This document shows positions 1 to 6,920 of a stretch of 15,181 bases of DNA, piece after piece. Every line of letters begins with the position of its first letter. Position 1 is the stretch's first letter. The notes beneath the pieces are model-generated. The model was not told the origin of the DNA, searched no databases, and saw nothing but the letters and a program-made list of their open reading frames with translations. The position numbers and the translations under genes are program-made. The DNA is taken from the NCBI GenBank assembly GCA_964612995.1, contig CAZTGE010000102.1, positions 1 through 15,181 of the forward strand, written 5' to 3'. The DNA comes from SLQH01 sp964612995. Its GTDB lineage: Bacteria > Planctomycetota > UBA11346.

Positions 1-54
1 GGGGTAGGTCCTCACACAGTGAGGGCCGTAGGGGCGAAGCCCCTGAGTAGTTAC
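1..54 (-). repeat. Dispersed hairpin repeat, module R (copy 1)
   Basis: This stretch is a near-identical reverse-complement copy of 11610-11663. Read on the minus strand it starts GTAACTACTCAGGGGC and contains two hairpins, AGGGGC-GAA-GCCCCT and a GTCCTCAC/GTGAGG(A/G)C stem. Both copies encode the peptide VTTQGLRPYGPHCVRTYP in one frame, differing only by silent changes. Here it forms the 3' end of the methyltransferase frame and is cut by the window edge, so its full length is unknown. Confidence 0.85.
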
Positions 55-636
55 GTCTGCCTTTGGATCACCGTAGAGGCCGCTGAGCGCAGCACATCGC
101 GACCACCCGGCTCGGTCCATCAACTCCCCCCAGGTTGCGGCGTCCCGCAGGACCAGGCCGCGATACCATGGATCACCGGCAGCCCGTCTGGCGGCATAGC
201 GCCGGCCGAGTGGGCCGGCGGCGTTGACCTCGGCGAGCACCAGGCGCCCCTCGGGTGCGAGCACCCGGCGGATCTCGGCCAGGACCGGATCCATGTCCGC
301 GATGAAGCAGGCGGTCATGACCATGAGCACGCCGCCGACGCTCTCGTCGTCTTCAGGAATCGCGTCCGCCGCGGCGACCGTGGCCTCGATGCCTTGACGC
401 CGAGCCAGGGCGATCATGGCCGGACTGCGATCGATGCCGGCGGGGATGCCAAGGGCGGCGGCGAAGCGGCCGCTGCCCACCCCGATCTCGATCCAGGAGC
501 TGGTATCGGCGTCGACCAGCGGCCGCAGGCACGCCAGCTCGGCCGTGAACAGATGATGGCCACGCGCTTCGTCGTACCACCGGTCGTAGGCTGTGACCGC
601 TGCTGGATCCGAATAGATGTCTTCGGATGGAGGCAT
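1..636 (-). CDS. SAM-dependent class I methyltransferase, 3' end beyond window
   Basis: The frame is open for 212 codons from ATG at 636 to the window edge. Glycine-rich motif I (EIGVGSGRFA, residues 50-59) is followed by an acidic residue after the next strand (GID, 67-69), then VLMVMTACFIAD (103-114) and the family's LAEIRRVLAPEGRLVLAEV (119-137). This order is typical of Methyltransf_11/25 proteins, which transfer a methyl group from SAM to small molecules in the cytosol; the substrate cannot be told. The start is supported by GAGAGG just upstream, which overlaps the stop of the CGGC gene (11 bp gap), so it is probably the last gene of the minus-strand operon. From residue 195 the frame runs through a dispersed repeat (positions 1-54), giving VTTQGLRPYGPHCVRTYP. 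The native C-terminus has therefore probably been replaced or extended by repeat sequence, and the protein may be damaged at its end. Confidence 0.85.
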   Translation of the reverse strand, partial: MPPSEDIYSDPAAVTAYDRWYDEARGHHLFTAELACLRPLVDADTSSWIEIGVGSGRFAAALGIPAGIDRSPAMIALARRQGIEATVAAADAIPEDDESVGGVLMVMTACFIADMDPVLAEIRRVLAPEGRLVLAEVNAAGPLGRRYAARRAAGDPWYRGLVLRDAATWGELMDRAGWSRCAALSGLYGDPKADVTTQGLRPYGPHCVRTYP

Positions 637-647
637 GCCGCATCCTC

Positions 648-977
648 TCAGTGGGTGTAGTCGATGATGGGCACATCGGGGCCGACCTTGGCGACGATGG
701 CCGCGCGCATACGGTCGAAATTGGGGCAGGGAAATCCGATCGGATTGCCCCGCGAGATGCACGACGCGAAAACGATGGCCTCGACCCCGCGATCGAGCAT
801 GACCTTGGCCCGGCCTGGGGCTCGCTTGCCAGGGCAGCCACCGCAGGAGACGAAGCCGACCACCTCCACCGGACCGGTCTCGGCGAAGGCCAGCTTGCCG
901 GCCTTGGCGACGGCGAAATCGGTACTGCCGGGGCACAGATCCTCGGTCTGCTGGCAACGGATGATGGCCACTTTCAT
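648..977 (-). CDS. CGGC domain protein
   Basis: A 109-residue protein. Near its N-terminus it has MKVAIIRCQQTEDLCPGSTDF, with Cys8 and Cys15. In the middle it has the signature SCGGCPG (Cys45, Cys48), followed by Cys73 and Cys84 (GFPCPNF). These features and the length match the CGGC domain family (Pfam PF08821), small cytosolic proteins thought to bind a metal or cofactor through conserved cysteines; the biochemical role is unknown. The start at 977 has AAGGAG 6 nt upstream, and the ATG overlaps the stop of the preceding gene by 4 bp (ATGA), which indicates translational coupling. Together with the DsrE-like and rhodanese-containing genes upstream, it suggests thiol, persulfide or metal chemistry. 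The family call is firm; the function is inference. Confidence 0.9.
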   Translation of the reverse strand: MKVAIIRCQQTEDLCPGSTDFAVAKAGKLAFAETGPVEVVGFVSCGGCPGKRAPGRAKVMLDRGVEAIVFASCISRGNPIGFPCPNFDRMRAAIVAKVGPDVPIIDYTH

Positions 978-1282
978 GTCTGCTCCTTGGCGGTTCGTTT
1001 GGCGATGGTTGGTGGTGAGTCGTCGGTCATCAGGAGTTTCTGACGAGTCGTGAGATCCATGGCTTCAAGGAAGGCCCGGCGCTCGTCGTAGGCGATGCCT
1101 TCAACGATCTGCACATCGTAGAGCGGGGCCCAGGTTTCGATGCCATCGGGTGCCGTCATCAGCCAGACCTTGAAGGTCCGCAGGCGCCACTCCGGTTCCA
1201 GACCGACGACGTAGTAGACGGTGTCGTCGTCGCCGATGCGCACGGCATCGAGAAAGCGGAGCGGGAATCGCAGAGTGGTCAT
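974..1282 (-). CDS. Small conserved-looking hypothetical protein
   Basis: A 102-residue protein that I do not recognise. It begins MTTLRFPLRFLDAV, has an aromatic, strand-rich centre (VYYVVGLEPEWRLRTFKVWLM) and ends in a basic tail (AKRTAKEQT). There is no signal peptide, transmembrane segment or cysteine. An ATG seven codons upstream (1303) is in frame, but the internal ATG at 1282 is preferred because GGAGGG lies 7 nt upstream of it, inside the longer reading. Its stop overlaps the CGGC start by 4 bp and it lies 57 bp after the DsrE-like gene, so it belongs to the operon. The absence of cysteine argues against a direct redox role; a partner or binding protein is possible but unsupported. 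Confidence 0.75.
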   Translation of the reverse strand: MTTLRFPLRFLDAVRIGDDDTVYYVVGLEPEWRLRTFKVWLMTAPDGIETWAPLYDVQIVEGIAYDERRAFLEAMDLTTRQKLLMTDDSPPTIAKRTAKEQT

Positions 1283-1339
1283 GGGATCGCCCTCCGTCGC
1301 CACGGTCGGGCGAGGACGGTGGCGATCAGGATGGATGGT

Positions 1340-1660
1340 TCAGAAGGATACGACGCGGTCGGCGCCGGCCACCAGATCGTAGAGGGTCTGCATGGTCGAG
1401 AGCGGACAGACCTCGGAGCCTTCGCTGTGGCGCAGTTGCAGACAGGTGCCGCAGGCCTGGATGCTGCCGCCCGCCGCCAACAGGGCCTCGGCCTGGGCCT
1501 TGGCATCGAAGGGCGCGGCGGTGATCTGGTCCAGCTCCACACCCTTGCCGATCAGGAACACGGTGACCTCATCGCCCTGCTGACGCGCGAAGAGGGCCAG
1601 TCGCAGGGCATTGAAGGCCGCCTCGGGCTCGGCGGTGGCGATGGTGACGAGCAGTTTCAT
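1340..1660 (-). CDS. DsrE family sulfur-relay-like protein
   Basis: A 106-residue protein with the small Rossmann-like pattern of the DsrE/DsrF family: MKLLVTIATAEPEAAFNALR, then VTVFLIGKGVELDQI, ending in LVAGADRVVSF. It has ACGTCLQLR (Cys70 and Cys73) and EVCPLSTM (Cys85), the cysteine arrangement seen in DsrE-like proteins encoded outside the dissimilatory sulfite reductase locus. Such proteins bind or pass persulfide sulfur in the cytosol, or act as small redox adaptors. The start at 1660 has AGAGG about 8 nt upstream and lies 49 bp after the distal stop of the lipoprotein frame. Family membership is clear from the sequence; the sulfur donor and acceptor are unknown, though an adjacent rhodanese domain is a natural candidate. 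Confidence 0.88.
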   Translation of the reverse strand: MKLLVTIATAEPEAAFNALRLALFARQQGDEVTVFLIGKGVELDQITAAPFDAKAQAEALLAAGGSIQACGTCLQLRHSEGSEVCPLSTMQTLYDLVAGADRVVSF

Positions 1661-1709
1661 CGATGGACCTCTGCAATCGTGTGGATTGGTGGTGCGATGC
1701 TGCGAGGGA

Positions 1710-2252
1710 TCATTCCTCGCACATCACGTCTGCGGTGCCGCTGACCATCTCGCCGTCGATAGTCAGTCGCAGTTCGACGGTGAACCGGGCACCGTCCTCG
1801 ATATTCAGGCCGGAAGGCACCTCCACGAGGTGCCGGTGGTCGCCTCATCCATCGTCCAGTTCCGCCGGGAAGACCCGGTCGCCCTGGCGCAGGATCATCT
1901 CCAGCTCGGACAGACAACTCGGCTGCTCGGACAAGGCGGCGCCATCGGCGTCAACGACCGCCACCTCCTCCACCACCAGATTGTCATAAGACCAATACGC
2001 CTCGAAGTCGAGGTGGTGGCGGCGCACGGCCGGCGGCGACGGCTGGACGGCGTCGGTCTCGGCCGCCACCGGGGGCGGAGCGGTTCCCCCAGGCGTGGCG
2101 CCGGTCTGCTGCGACTTGTCCGATGACCCGGTGCACGCGGCCAGGAACAGCAAAGGGGCCGCCAGGGCCACCAGCAGGCTTGGGGCCGCTCTGGCAATTC
2201 GCGCGTGGTCAGCCGGGCCGCGCCCTGCGTCGTTGGGATCGCTCCGGGTCAA
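1710..2252 (-). CDS. Lipoprotein module interrupted by in-frame TGA
   Basis: This is the part of the frame after the rhodanese domain, read as a separate lipoprotein. The only plausible in-frame non-ATG start before the lipobox is TTG at 2252, giving an arginine-containing n-region, then SLLVALAAPLLFLAAC (lipidated Cys at 2135-2133), a low-complexity Pro/Thr/Ala linker and a folded domain (HHLDFEAYWSYDNLVVEEVAVV). A TGA lies at 1845-1847. The same frame then continues for 44 codons that still look like the same domain, including LVEVPSGLNIEDGARFTVEL and ending TADVMCEE at TGA 1710-1712. The distal end abuts the DsrE-like gene as an operon neighbour would. No convincing RBS precedes the TTG. 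The TGA may be a nonsense mutation or sequencing error (TGG to TGA), or a selenocysteine codon. The function is not recognised. Confidence 0.6.
1816..1834 (-). other. SECIS-like hairpin 10 nt after in-frame TGA
   Basis: On the minus strand the transcript reads GGCACCTC-GTG-GAGGTGCC, a perfect 8-bp stem closing a 3-nt loop. It starts 10 nt after the TGA at 1845-1847, and the loop lies 18 nt from that TGA. The loop has a G in its first position. These values fit the general bacterial SECIS model: UGA-to-loop spacing of about 16-37 nt, a small apical loop, and a G among its first two bases. High G+C makes chance hairpins common, so this is suggestive only. Confidence 0.4.
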
Positions 2253-2882
2253 CGCCGAGCCGGAGCGATGCCATTCGACCGGCCCCTCCGGAAGGCGGCG
2301 GGCACGATAGCCGGCCTCGCGCAGGCAGCGAACGGCATCCACCGCCATGGCGCAGTACGGGCCCCGGCAGTAGGCGATGACCTCCGCCGTCGCGGGCAGC
2401 TCCTTCAGGCGCGCATGGAGTTCGGCGATCGGGACCGACAGCGCGCCCGGCAGATGCGCGGCCGCGAACTCCTCCGCGGGCCTGACGTCGAGGAGCACCA
2501 CCTCACCGGCGGCGATACGGCGTTGCAGTTCGGCGTGGTCGATGGGATCCAGGTCGTCTTCGCCGAGCGTTTCGTGTGCGAGCGTCCGGATCTCGGCGAG
2601 CTGCTGTTCTGCCGTCCGCTGCAGACAGGCCAGGAAAGTCAGCACCGAGGGGCCGGCGATGTGATAGATGGCGTGCGCCCCTTGCCGTCGCCTGGTGACC
2701 AGATGGGCGATGCGCAGGATCTGCAGATGCTGGCTGGCATTGGCGATGGAGATCCCGGCCGCCCGTGCCAGCGCATCCACGCAGCGGTCGCCCTGGGCCA
2801 GGAGGTCCAGGAGCAACACCCGATGCGGATGCGCGATGGCCTTGCCCAGACGAGCGAACTGTTCGGCAAAGGACGGCGTCAT
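1845..2882 (-). CDS. ArsR regulator-rhodanese protein, in frame with a lipoprotein module
   Basis: A 345-codon frame. Residues 1-95 are an ArsR-type winged helix, with a recognition region at ISIANASQHLQILRIAHLVTRRR. Residues 110-205 are a rhodanese domain with LLDVRPAEEFAAAHLPGA and active-site loop YCRGPYC (Cys172, Cys177). ArsR-rhodanese proteins are known cytosolic repressors in sulfur or metalloid operons. Cys34 near the start of the HTH and Cys86 in the last helix could form a persulfide or disulfide switch like that of BigR/SqrR (inference). Such proteins usually end near residue 215-225. Here the frame continues into a signal sequence with lipobox LAAC (Cys250) and a periplasmic-looking domain, then stops at TGA 1845. 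One polypeptide with this order makes little topological sense, so a lost stop codon, a frameshift or internal initiation is likely. The start at 2882 has only a weak RBS. Confidence 0.85.
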   Translation of the reverse strand: MTPSFAEQFARLGKAIAHPHRVLLLDLLAQGDRCVDALARAAGISIANASQHLQILRIAHLVTRRRQGAHAIYHIAGPSVLTFLACLQRTAEQQLAEIRTLAHETLGEDDLDPIDHAELQRRIAAGEVVLLDVRPAEEFAAAHLPGALSVPIAELHARLKELPATAEVIAYCRGPYCAMAVDAVRCLREAGYRARRLPEGPVEWHRSGSALTRSDPNDAGRGPADHARIARAAPSLLVALAAPLLFLAACTGSSDKSQQTGATPGGTAPPPVAAETDAVQPSPPAVRRHHLDFEAYWSYDNLVVEEVAVVDADGAALSEQPSCLSELEMILRQGDRVFPAELDDG

Positions 2883-3040
2883 GTCCGTGAGTATTCAAGT
2901 GATCCCTAGAACGCAAGAGGCGGCCAGTGGAACGCTGCACAAATGGCGCATAGCGCCGGAGATGGCCGCCAGCGCAACTGGCGAGCAGAACGCGAACCCT
3001 CCGTTGCACGGTCAGCATCGACGCCAGACTGCACCCGAGC
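2883..3040. promoter_or_regulatory. Divergent intergenic region between ArsR-rhodanese and SNF2 genes
   Basis: This 158-bp spacer separates divergent genes and must carry promoters for both. It contains two small inverted repeats close together, GGCGC-ATA-GCGCC at 2945-2957 and CGCCAG-CGCAA-CTGGCG at 2967-2983. Either could be an operator, since ArsR-family repressors usually bind a dyad in their own promoter. No clear -35/-10 pair was recognised. Assigning either repeat to the regulator is inference. Confidence 0.4.
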
Positions 3041-5713
3041 ATGGCGTCGGGAATCGATCTACGTCTCACCCCACGCGGCCGGTTGCTGGCCGGGATGTCC
3101 GACACTGCGCCCCCTCTGCCACGGGTGGTCGCAGATCTGGTCATCGAGTCCTTCGCGACAGGCAACGGCGCCGGGCTCTGGGCGCTCGGCAGCGAGGTGG
3201 TCGGCACCGCCCTGCCCTTGCCGTGGTCGTGGTGGCGCGATCTCGCCGTCTCCTTCGTGTCGGCGGTGTGCCTGCATGGCGAAGCCGCGGCGCACACGCC
3301 GATCGAACCGCCGGATGCAGGCGAGCGACAACGCCTGTGCTGGTCGGTGCCGCCGATGCGCGGAGCCGAGTATCTCGACGATGCACTCCTGCTGCAGCTC
3401 TGGCACGAGCTGGACGCCGCGTTCAAATCCTGCGTCGCCAGCCAGGGCCAGGGCTCGGTCGACGCCCTCCTGCAGCAGTGCCACCGGTCATGGCATCTGG
3501 TCGGCCGCATCCACGTCCATCTGGCCGAGAACCGCAAGGACGAGCGCTACCCCTTCGCCTTCCTCGTCACCTACGCCGCCGGCCTCGGCAGCAGAGGCAC
3601 CGCTCGACACCTGCCCCTGGCGCAGGCCTTGCAGGAGTACGCCCACGACCGCGAACGCCTGGTCGCCCTGCTCGAACCGCTGAGCATCGCCGCGCGCGAC
3701 TGCCCCTGGCTGCAAACCCTGCTCGACAGCAAAGAGATCTTCCACCCCTTGCGCTGGACGGCCGACGAAGCCCTGCGCTTCCTGCGCGACACCGACACGC
3801 TACGCCGTGCCGGTGTCATCGCGCGGCTGCCGGCCGCCTGGCGTGCGCAGCGCCCCAAGCGGGTCCAGGTCAGCGGCACGGTGGGCACCAAGCCGCCATC
3901 GCAGGTCGGCACCGACGCGCTGCTCGACTTCCACGCAGCCGTGGCGATAGACGGCGAGCCGCTGCAGGAGGACGAGATCCGTGGGCTGCTCGCTGGCAGC
4001 GACGGGCTGCAGCTGATCCGCGGTCGCTGGGTCGAGGTCGATCGCGAGCGGCTGCAACGCACGCTGGAACATTTCGATCGGATCCGCGAGCGAGCGCACA
4101 GCGACGGCCTGAGCTTCCACGAGGCGATGCGCCTCCTGGCCGGCGACGCCACGTCGAACGACGACGCCGAGGCGCAGACGCAGGAATGGGGAGCCCTGAA
4201 CGCCGGTGAGTGGCTCGCCGCCACTCTGCAGGAATTACGTCGCCCCGGTGCCGTTGCCGAGGCCCCACCCGGACTACGCGCGCACCTGCGCCCCTATCAG
4301 CGCGAAGGCCTGCGCTGGCTGCATCTGCTATCCGGTTTGCGTCTCGGCGCCTGCCTCGCCGACGATATGGGCCTGGGCAAGACGATCCAGGTGCTCGCCC
4401 TGCTGCTGCTGCGCAAACAGCGTGACGGCATGGCGCCCAGCCTCCTGGTCGTTCCGGCATCGTTGCTGGCCAACTGGGCCGCCGAAGCGGATCGCTTCGC
4501 ACCGGATCTCAAACTGCTCGTCGCCCACGGCAGCACCATGACCAGGGCCGAACTCGATGGCGTGGATGCCGACACCGTGCGCGCCTACGATCTGGTCGCC
4601 GTGAGCTACGGCTCCCTGCACCGCTGGGCGTGGCTGCAACAGGTCCGCTGGCGCCAGGTGATACTCGACGAGGCCCAGGCGATCAAGAACCGCGCCACGC
4701 GACAGACCCGCGCCGCCAGGAAGCTCATGGCAGAATCGCGCATCATCCTCACCGGCACGCCGATCGAGAACCATCTCGGCGATCTGTGGTCGCTGTTCGA
4801 CTTCGTCAATCCGGGCCTCCTGGGCACCGCCAAACACTTCACCAGCTGGACCAAGCGCTTGCGCGATGCGCCCGATGGCTTCGCCCCCCTGCGCCGCCTG
4901 GTGCAGCCCTACCTGCTGCGCCGCCTGAAGACCGACAAGACGGTGATCGCCGACCTGCCCGACAAGGTCGTTCAGCCGGTATGGTGCACGCTCTCGCGGC
5001 GACAGGCCGCGCTCTACCAGCAGGCGGTCGACGATCTGCAGCACCAACTCACCGAGTCGGATGGCATGAAACGCCGCGGTCTGGTGCTGGCATTCCTGCT
5101 GCGTTTCAAACAGATCTGCAATCATCCCTCGCAGTGGCTCGGCGACGACGACTGGGACCCCGCTGAGAGTGGGAAATTCGAACGTCTCGACGACCTGGTC
5201 GAGACCATCGCACAGCGTCAGGAGAAGGCCCTCGTCTTCACCCAGTTCCGAGAAACCACCGCCCCCCTCGCCGCACACCTGGCCCAGCGCTTCGGTCATG
5301 ACGGGCTGGTACTCACCGGGTCGACGCCGGTCAAGCAGCGCCGCGAGCTGGTACGCCGTTTCCAGGAAGAGGACGACATCCCCTACTTCGTCATCTCGCT
5401 GAAAGCCGGCGGCAGCGGGCTCAACCTTACCGCAGCCAACCACGTCATCCACTTCGATCGCTGGTGGAACCCGGCGGTCGAGAACCAGGCGACCGATCGC
5501 GCCTTCCGCATCGGCCAGCACCGTAACGTGCTGGTGCATAAATTCACCTGCCGCGGCACCGTCGAAGAGCGCATCGCGGCGATGATCGCCGACAAGCAGG
5601 CCTTGGCCGATGAACTGTTCAGCGGCACCGGCGAGATCAAGCTCACCGAACTGAACGACGCCGAGATCCTCGACCTCGTGCGCCTGGATCAGCGCAGCGT
5701 CGCGGTGGCATAG
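3041..5713 (+). CDS. SNF2-family ATPase/helicase
   Basis: An 890-residue protein. Residues 1-400 are an N-terminal region typical of bacterial SNF2 proteins, with no catalytic motif recognised. The ATPase core follows: RPYQREGLRWL (Q-motif region, about 417-427), Walker A DDMGLGKT (441-448), DEAQ box (543-546) and motif III TGTPIEN (571-577). The second RecA-like domain has LVFTQFRE (731-738), SLKAGGSGLNLT (786-797) and QATDRAFRIGQ (816-826). SNF2 enzymes use ATP to translocate on double-stranded DNA and remodel protein-DNA complexes; bacterial members acting with SWIM proteins have no established role. All core motifs are intact. The ATG at 3041 is chosen because no good start lies upstream in frame, though no strong RBS precedes it; Met19 is an alternative. 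The SWIM gene follows 12 bp downstream, so the two are almost certainly co-transcribed. Confidence 0.95.
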   Translation: MASGIDLRLTPRGRLLAGMSDTAPPLPRVVADLVIESFATGNGAGLWALGSEVVGTALPLPWSWWRDLAVSFVSAVCLHGEAAAHTPIEPPDAGERQRLCWSVPPMRGAEYLDDALLLQLWHELDAAFKSCVASQGQGSVDALLQQCHRSWHLVGRIHVHLAENRKDERYPFAFLVTYAAGLGSRGTARHLPLAQALQEYAHDRERLVALLEPLSIAARDCPWLQTLLDSKEIFHPLRWTADEALRFLRDTDTLRRAGVIARLPAAWRAQRPKRVQVSGTVGTKPPSQVGTDALLDFHAAVAIDGEPLQEDEIRGLLAGSDGLQLIRGRWVEVDRERLQRTLEHFDRIRERAHSDGLSFHEAMRLLAGDATSNDDAEAQTQEWGALNAGEWLAATLQELRRPGAVAEAPPGLRAHLRPYQREGLRWLHLLSGLRLGACLADDMGLGKTIQVLALLLLRKQRDGMAPSLLVVPASLLANWAAEADRFAPDLKLLVAHGSTMTRAELDGVDADTVRAYDLVAVSYGSLHRWAWLQQVRWRQVILDEAQAIKNRATRQTRAARKLMAESRIILTGTPIENHLGDLWSLFDFVNPGLLGTAKHFTSWTKRLRDAPDGFAPLRRLVQPYLLRRLKTDKTVIADLPDKVVQPVWCTLSRRQAALYQQAVDDLQHQLTESDGMKRRGLVLAFLLRFKQICNHPSQWLGDDDWDPAESGKFERLDDLVETIAQRQEKALVFTQFRETTAPLAAHLAQRFGHDGLVLTGSTPVKQRRELVRRFQEEDDIPYFVISLKAGGSGLNLTAANHVIHFDRWWNPAVENQATDRAFRIGQHRNVLVHKFTCRGTVEERIAAMIADKQALADELFSGTGEIKLTELNDAEILDLVRLDQRSVAVA

Positions 5714-5725
5714 AGGAGACAAGCG

Positions 5726-6850
5726 ATGTACGACTGGGGCCCCTACGTGTCGGTCGCCGAACGTCTGGCCAACGCCCGCGCCGCGATGCGCAAGCGCGCC
5801 GCCGCCGGCCATCCCGTCGATCCGATCCGCATCGAGGGCCGCACCATCGCCCGCACCCCGTGGGGCAAGGCATGGTGCGACAACATGGAATCGTACAGCG
5901 ATTTCAGCAACCGCCTGCCGCGTGGTCGGCGCTACGCGCGCAACGGCTCGGTGGTCGACCTGCAACTCCAACCGGGTCGCATCGATGCCTATATCGCCGG
6001 CAGCAAAACCTACCACGCCAGCATCAGCGTCACGACGGTCGAGCCGGCGCGCTGGCGCGCGATGTGCACCGACTGCGGCGGCGGCATCGACTCGCTGGTC
6101 GAACTGCTGCAGGGCCGCCTCGACCAGGCCGTCATGCAGCGGCTCTGCCGCCAGAACGATGGCCTGTTCCCGACCCCGCGGCAATTCCGATTCTCATGCA
6201 GCTGCCCTGATTGCGCCACCATGTGCAAACACGTCGCCGCGGTCCTCTACGGCGTCGGCAACAGGCTCGACCACCGACCCGAATTGCTGTTCACGCTGCG
6301 CGGCGTCGATCCGGCCGACCTCATCGCCAGCGCCGGTACCGGGCTGGCGACAGCGGGCGCCGGAGTCGATTCCGGACGCATCATCGAAGACGACGGCGAT
6401 CTGGGGTCGCTCTTCGGCCTCGACCTGGACGACGATGCGGCGGCGGAGCCATCCGACAAGCCGGCGCGCACATCCCGCCACGCGGGCACCGCCACCAAGC
6501 GCGGCACCAGGCACACCACGCCATCTGGCGAAGCTGTTCCATCCAGGTCACGGCAAGCCGGCGTCCCCAGCAAGACCGTCGGCAAGCGGCGAAATCGCGG
6601 CCAGAAGGCGTCGCGCACGACGCAGCGGGCCGCACCACCCCCCACCACACCGGCGCCGCGCAGCCGCGACCTCTACGGCAGGCTGTACCGCCGCCTGGCC
6701 AAAGCCGGCAGCCTGACCAGCGCCGAGGCCCAAACCGCCTGCGATGCCACGGCCACGGAGTTACGCCCCCAGTTCAAGCGCTTGCTCGCCGAGGGGCACG
6801 CCACCGTCACCGGCAAGACCCGCGGCACGACCTACCACATCAACATCTGA
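5726..6850 (+). CDS. SWIM zinc-finger protein with basic linker and C-terminal winged-helix-like tail
   Basis: A 374-residue protein. The N-terminal part has TPWGKAWCDNMESYSDF (44-60) and RLPRGRRYARNG (63-74), a signature of bacterial SWIM proteins. The SWIM finger is at 156-170, FSCSCPDCATMCKHV, with ligands Cys158, Cys160, Cys167 and His169 (CxCx6CxH). Residues 244-312 are a low-complexity Arg/Lys/Pro/Thr linker. Residues 315-374 (DLYGRLYRRLAKAG to the C-terminus) have the helix-helix-hairpin look of a small winged-helix domain. SWIM fingers bind DNA or protein, and this one is probably the nucleic-acid partner of the SNF2 ATPase. AGAGGAG, overlapping the SNF2 stop, is its RBS. The SWIM identification is firm; the winged-helix reading of the tail is inference. 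Confidence 0.93.
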   Translation: MYDWGPYVSVAERLANARAAMRKRAAAGHPVDPIRIEGRTIARTPWGKAWCDNMESYSDFSNRLPRGRRYARNGSVVDLQLQPGRIDAYIAGSKTYHASISVTTVEPARWRAMCTDCGGGIDSLVELLQGRLDQAVMQRLCRQNDGLFPTPRQFRFSCSCPDCATMCKHVAAVLYGVGNRLDHRPELLFTLRGVDPADLIASAGTGLATAGAGVDSGRIIEDDGDLGSLFGLDLDDDAAAEPSDKPARTSRHAGTATKRGTRHTTPSGEAVPSRSRQAGVPSKTVGKRRNRGQKASRTTQRAAPPPTTPAPRSRDLYGRLYRRLAKAGSLTSAEAQTACDATATELRPQFKRLLAEGHATVTGKTRGTTYHINI

Positions 6851-6920
6851 ACGGTCCCGGCCGCGCTCAGCCGGTGGCAGGCATCTCACCCACGATGTCG
6901 ACGAGCCGCCCCACCGGTGC

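Noticed and set aside
1845..1847. Genome-wide reassignment of TGA to an amino acid
   Set aside because: Other genes in the window (CGGC, DsrE-like, SWIM, AraC) end at TGA exactly where their families end, so TGA is a normal stop.
2668..4209. A 513-codon plus-strand open frame before the SNF2 core
   Set aside because: It overlaps the ArsR-rhodanese gene antisense and SNF2 in another frame. It is Arg/Ala/Pro-rich without motifs.
4328..6184. A 618-codon minus-strand open frame
   Set aside because: It is antisense to the SNF2 and SWIM genes, whose motifs are complete. Its composition reflects codon-position bias.
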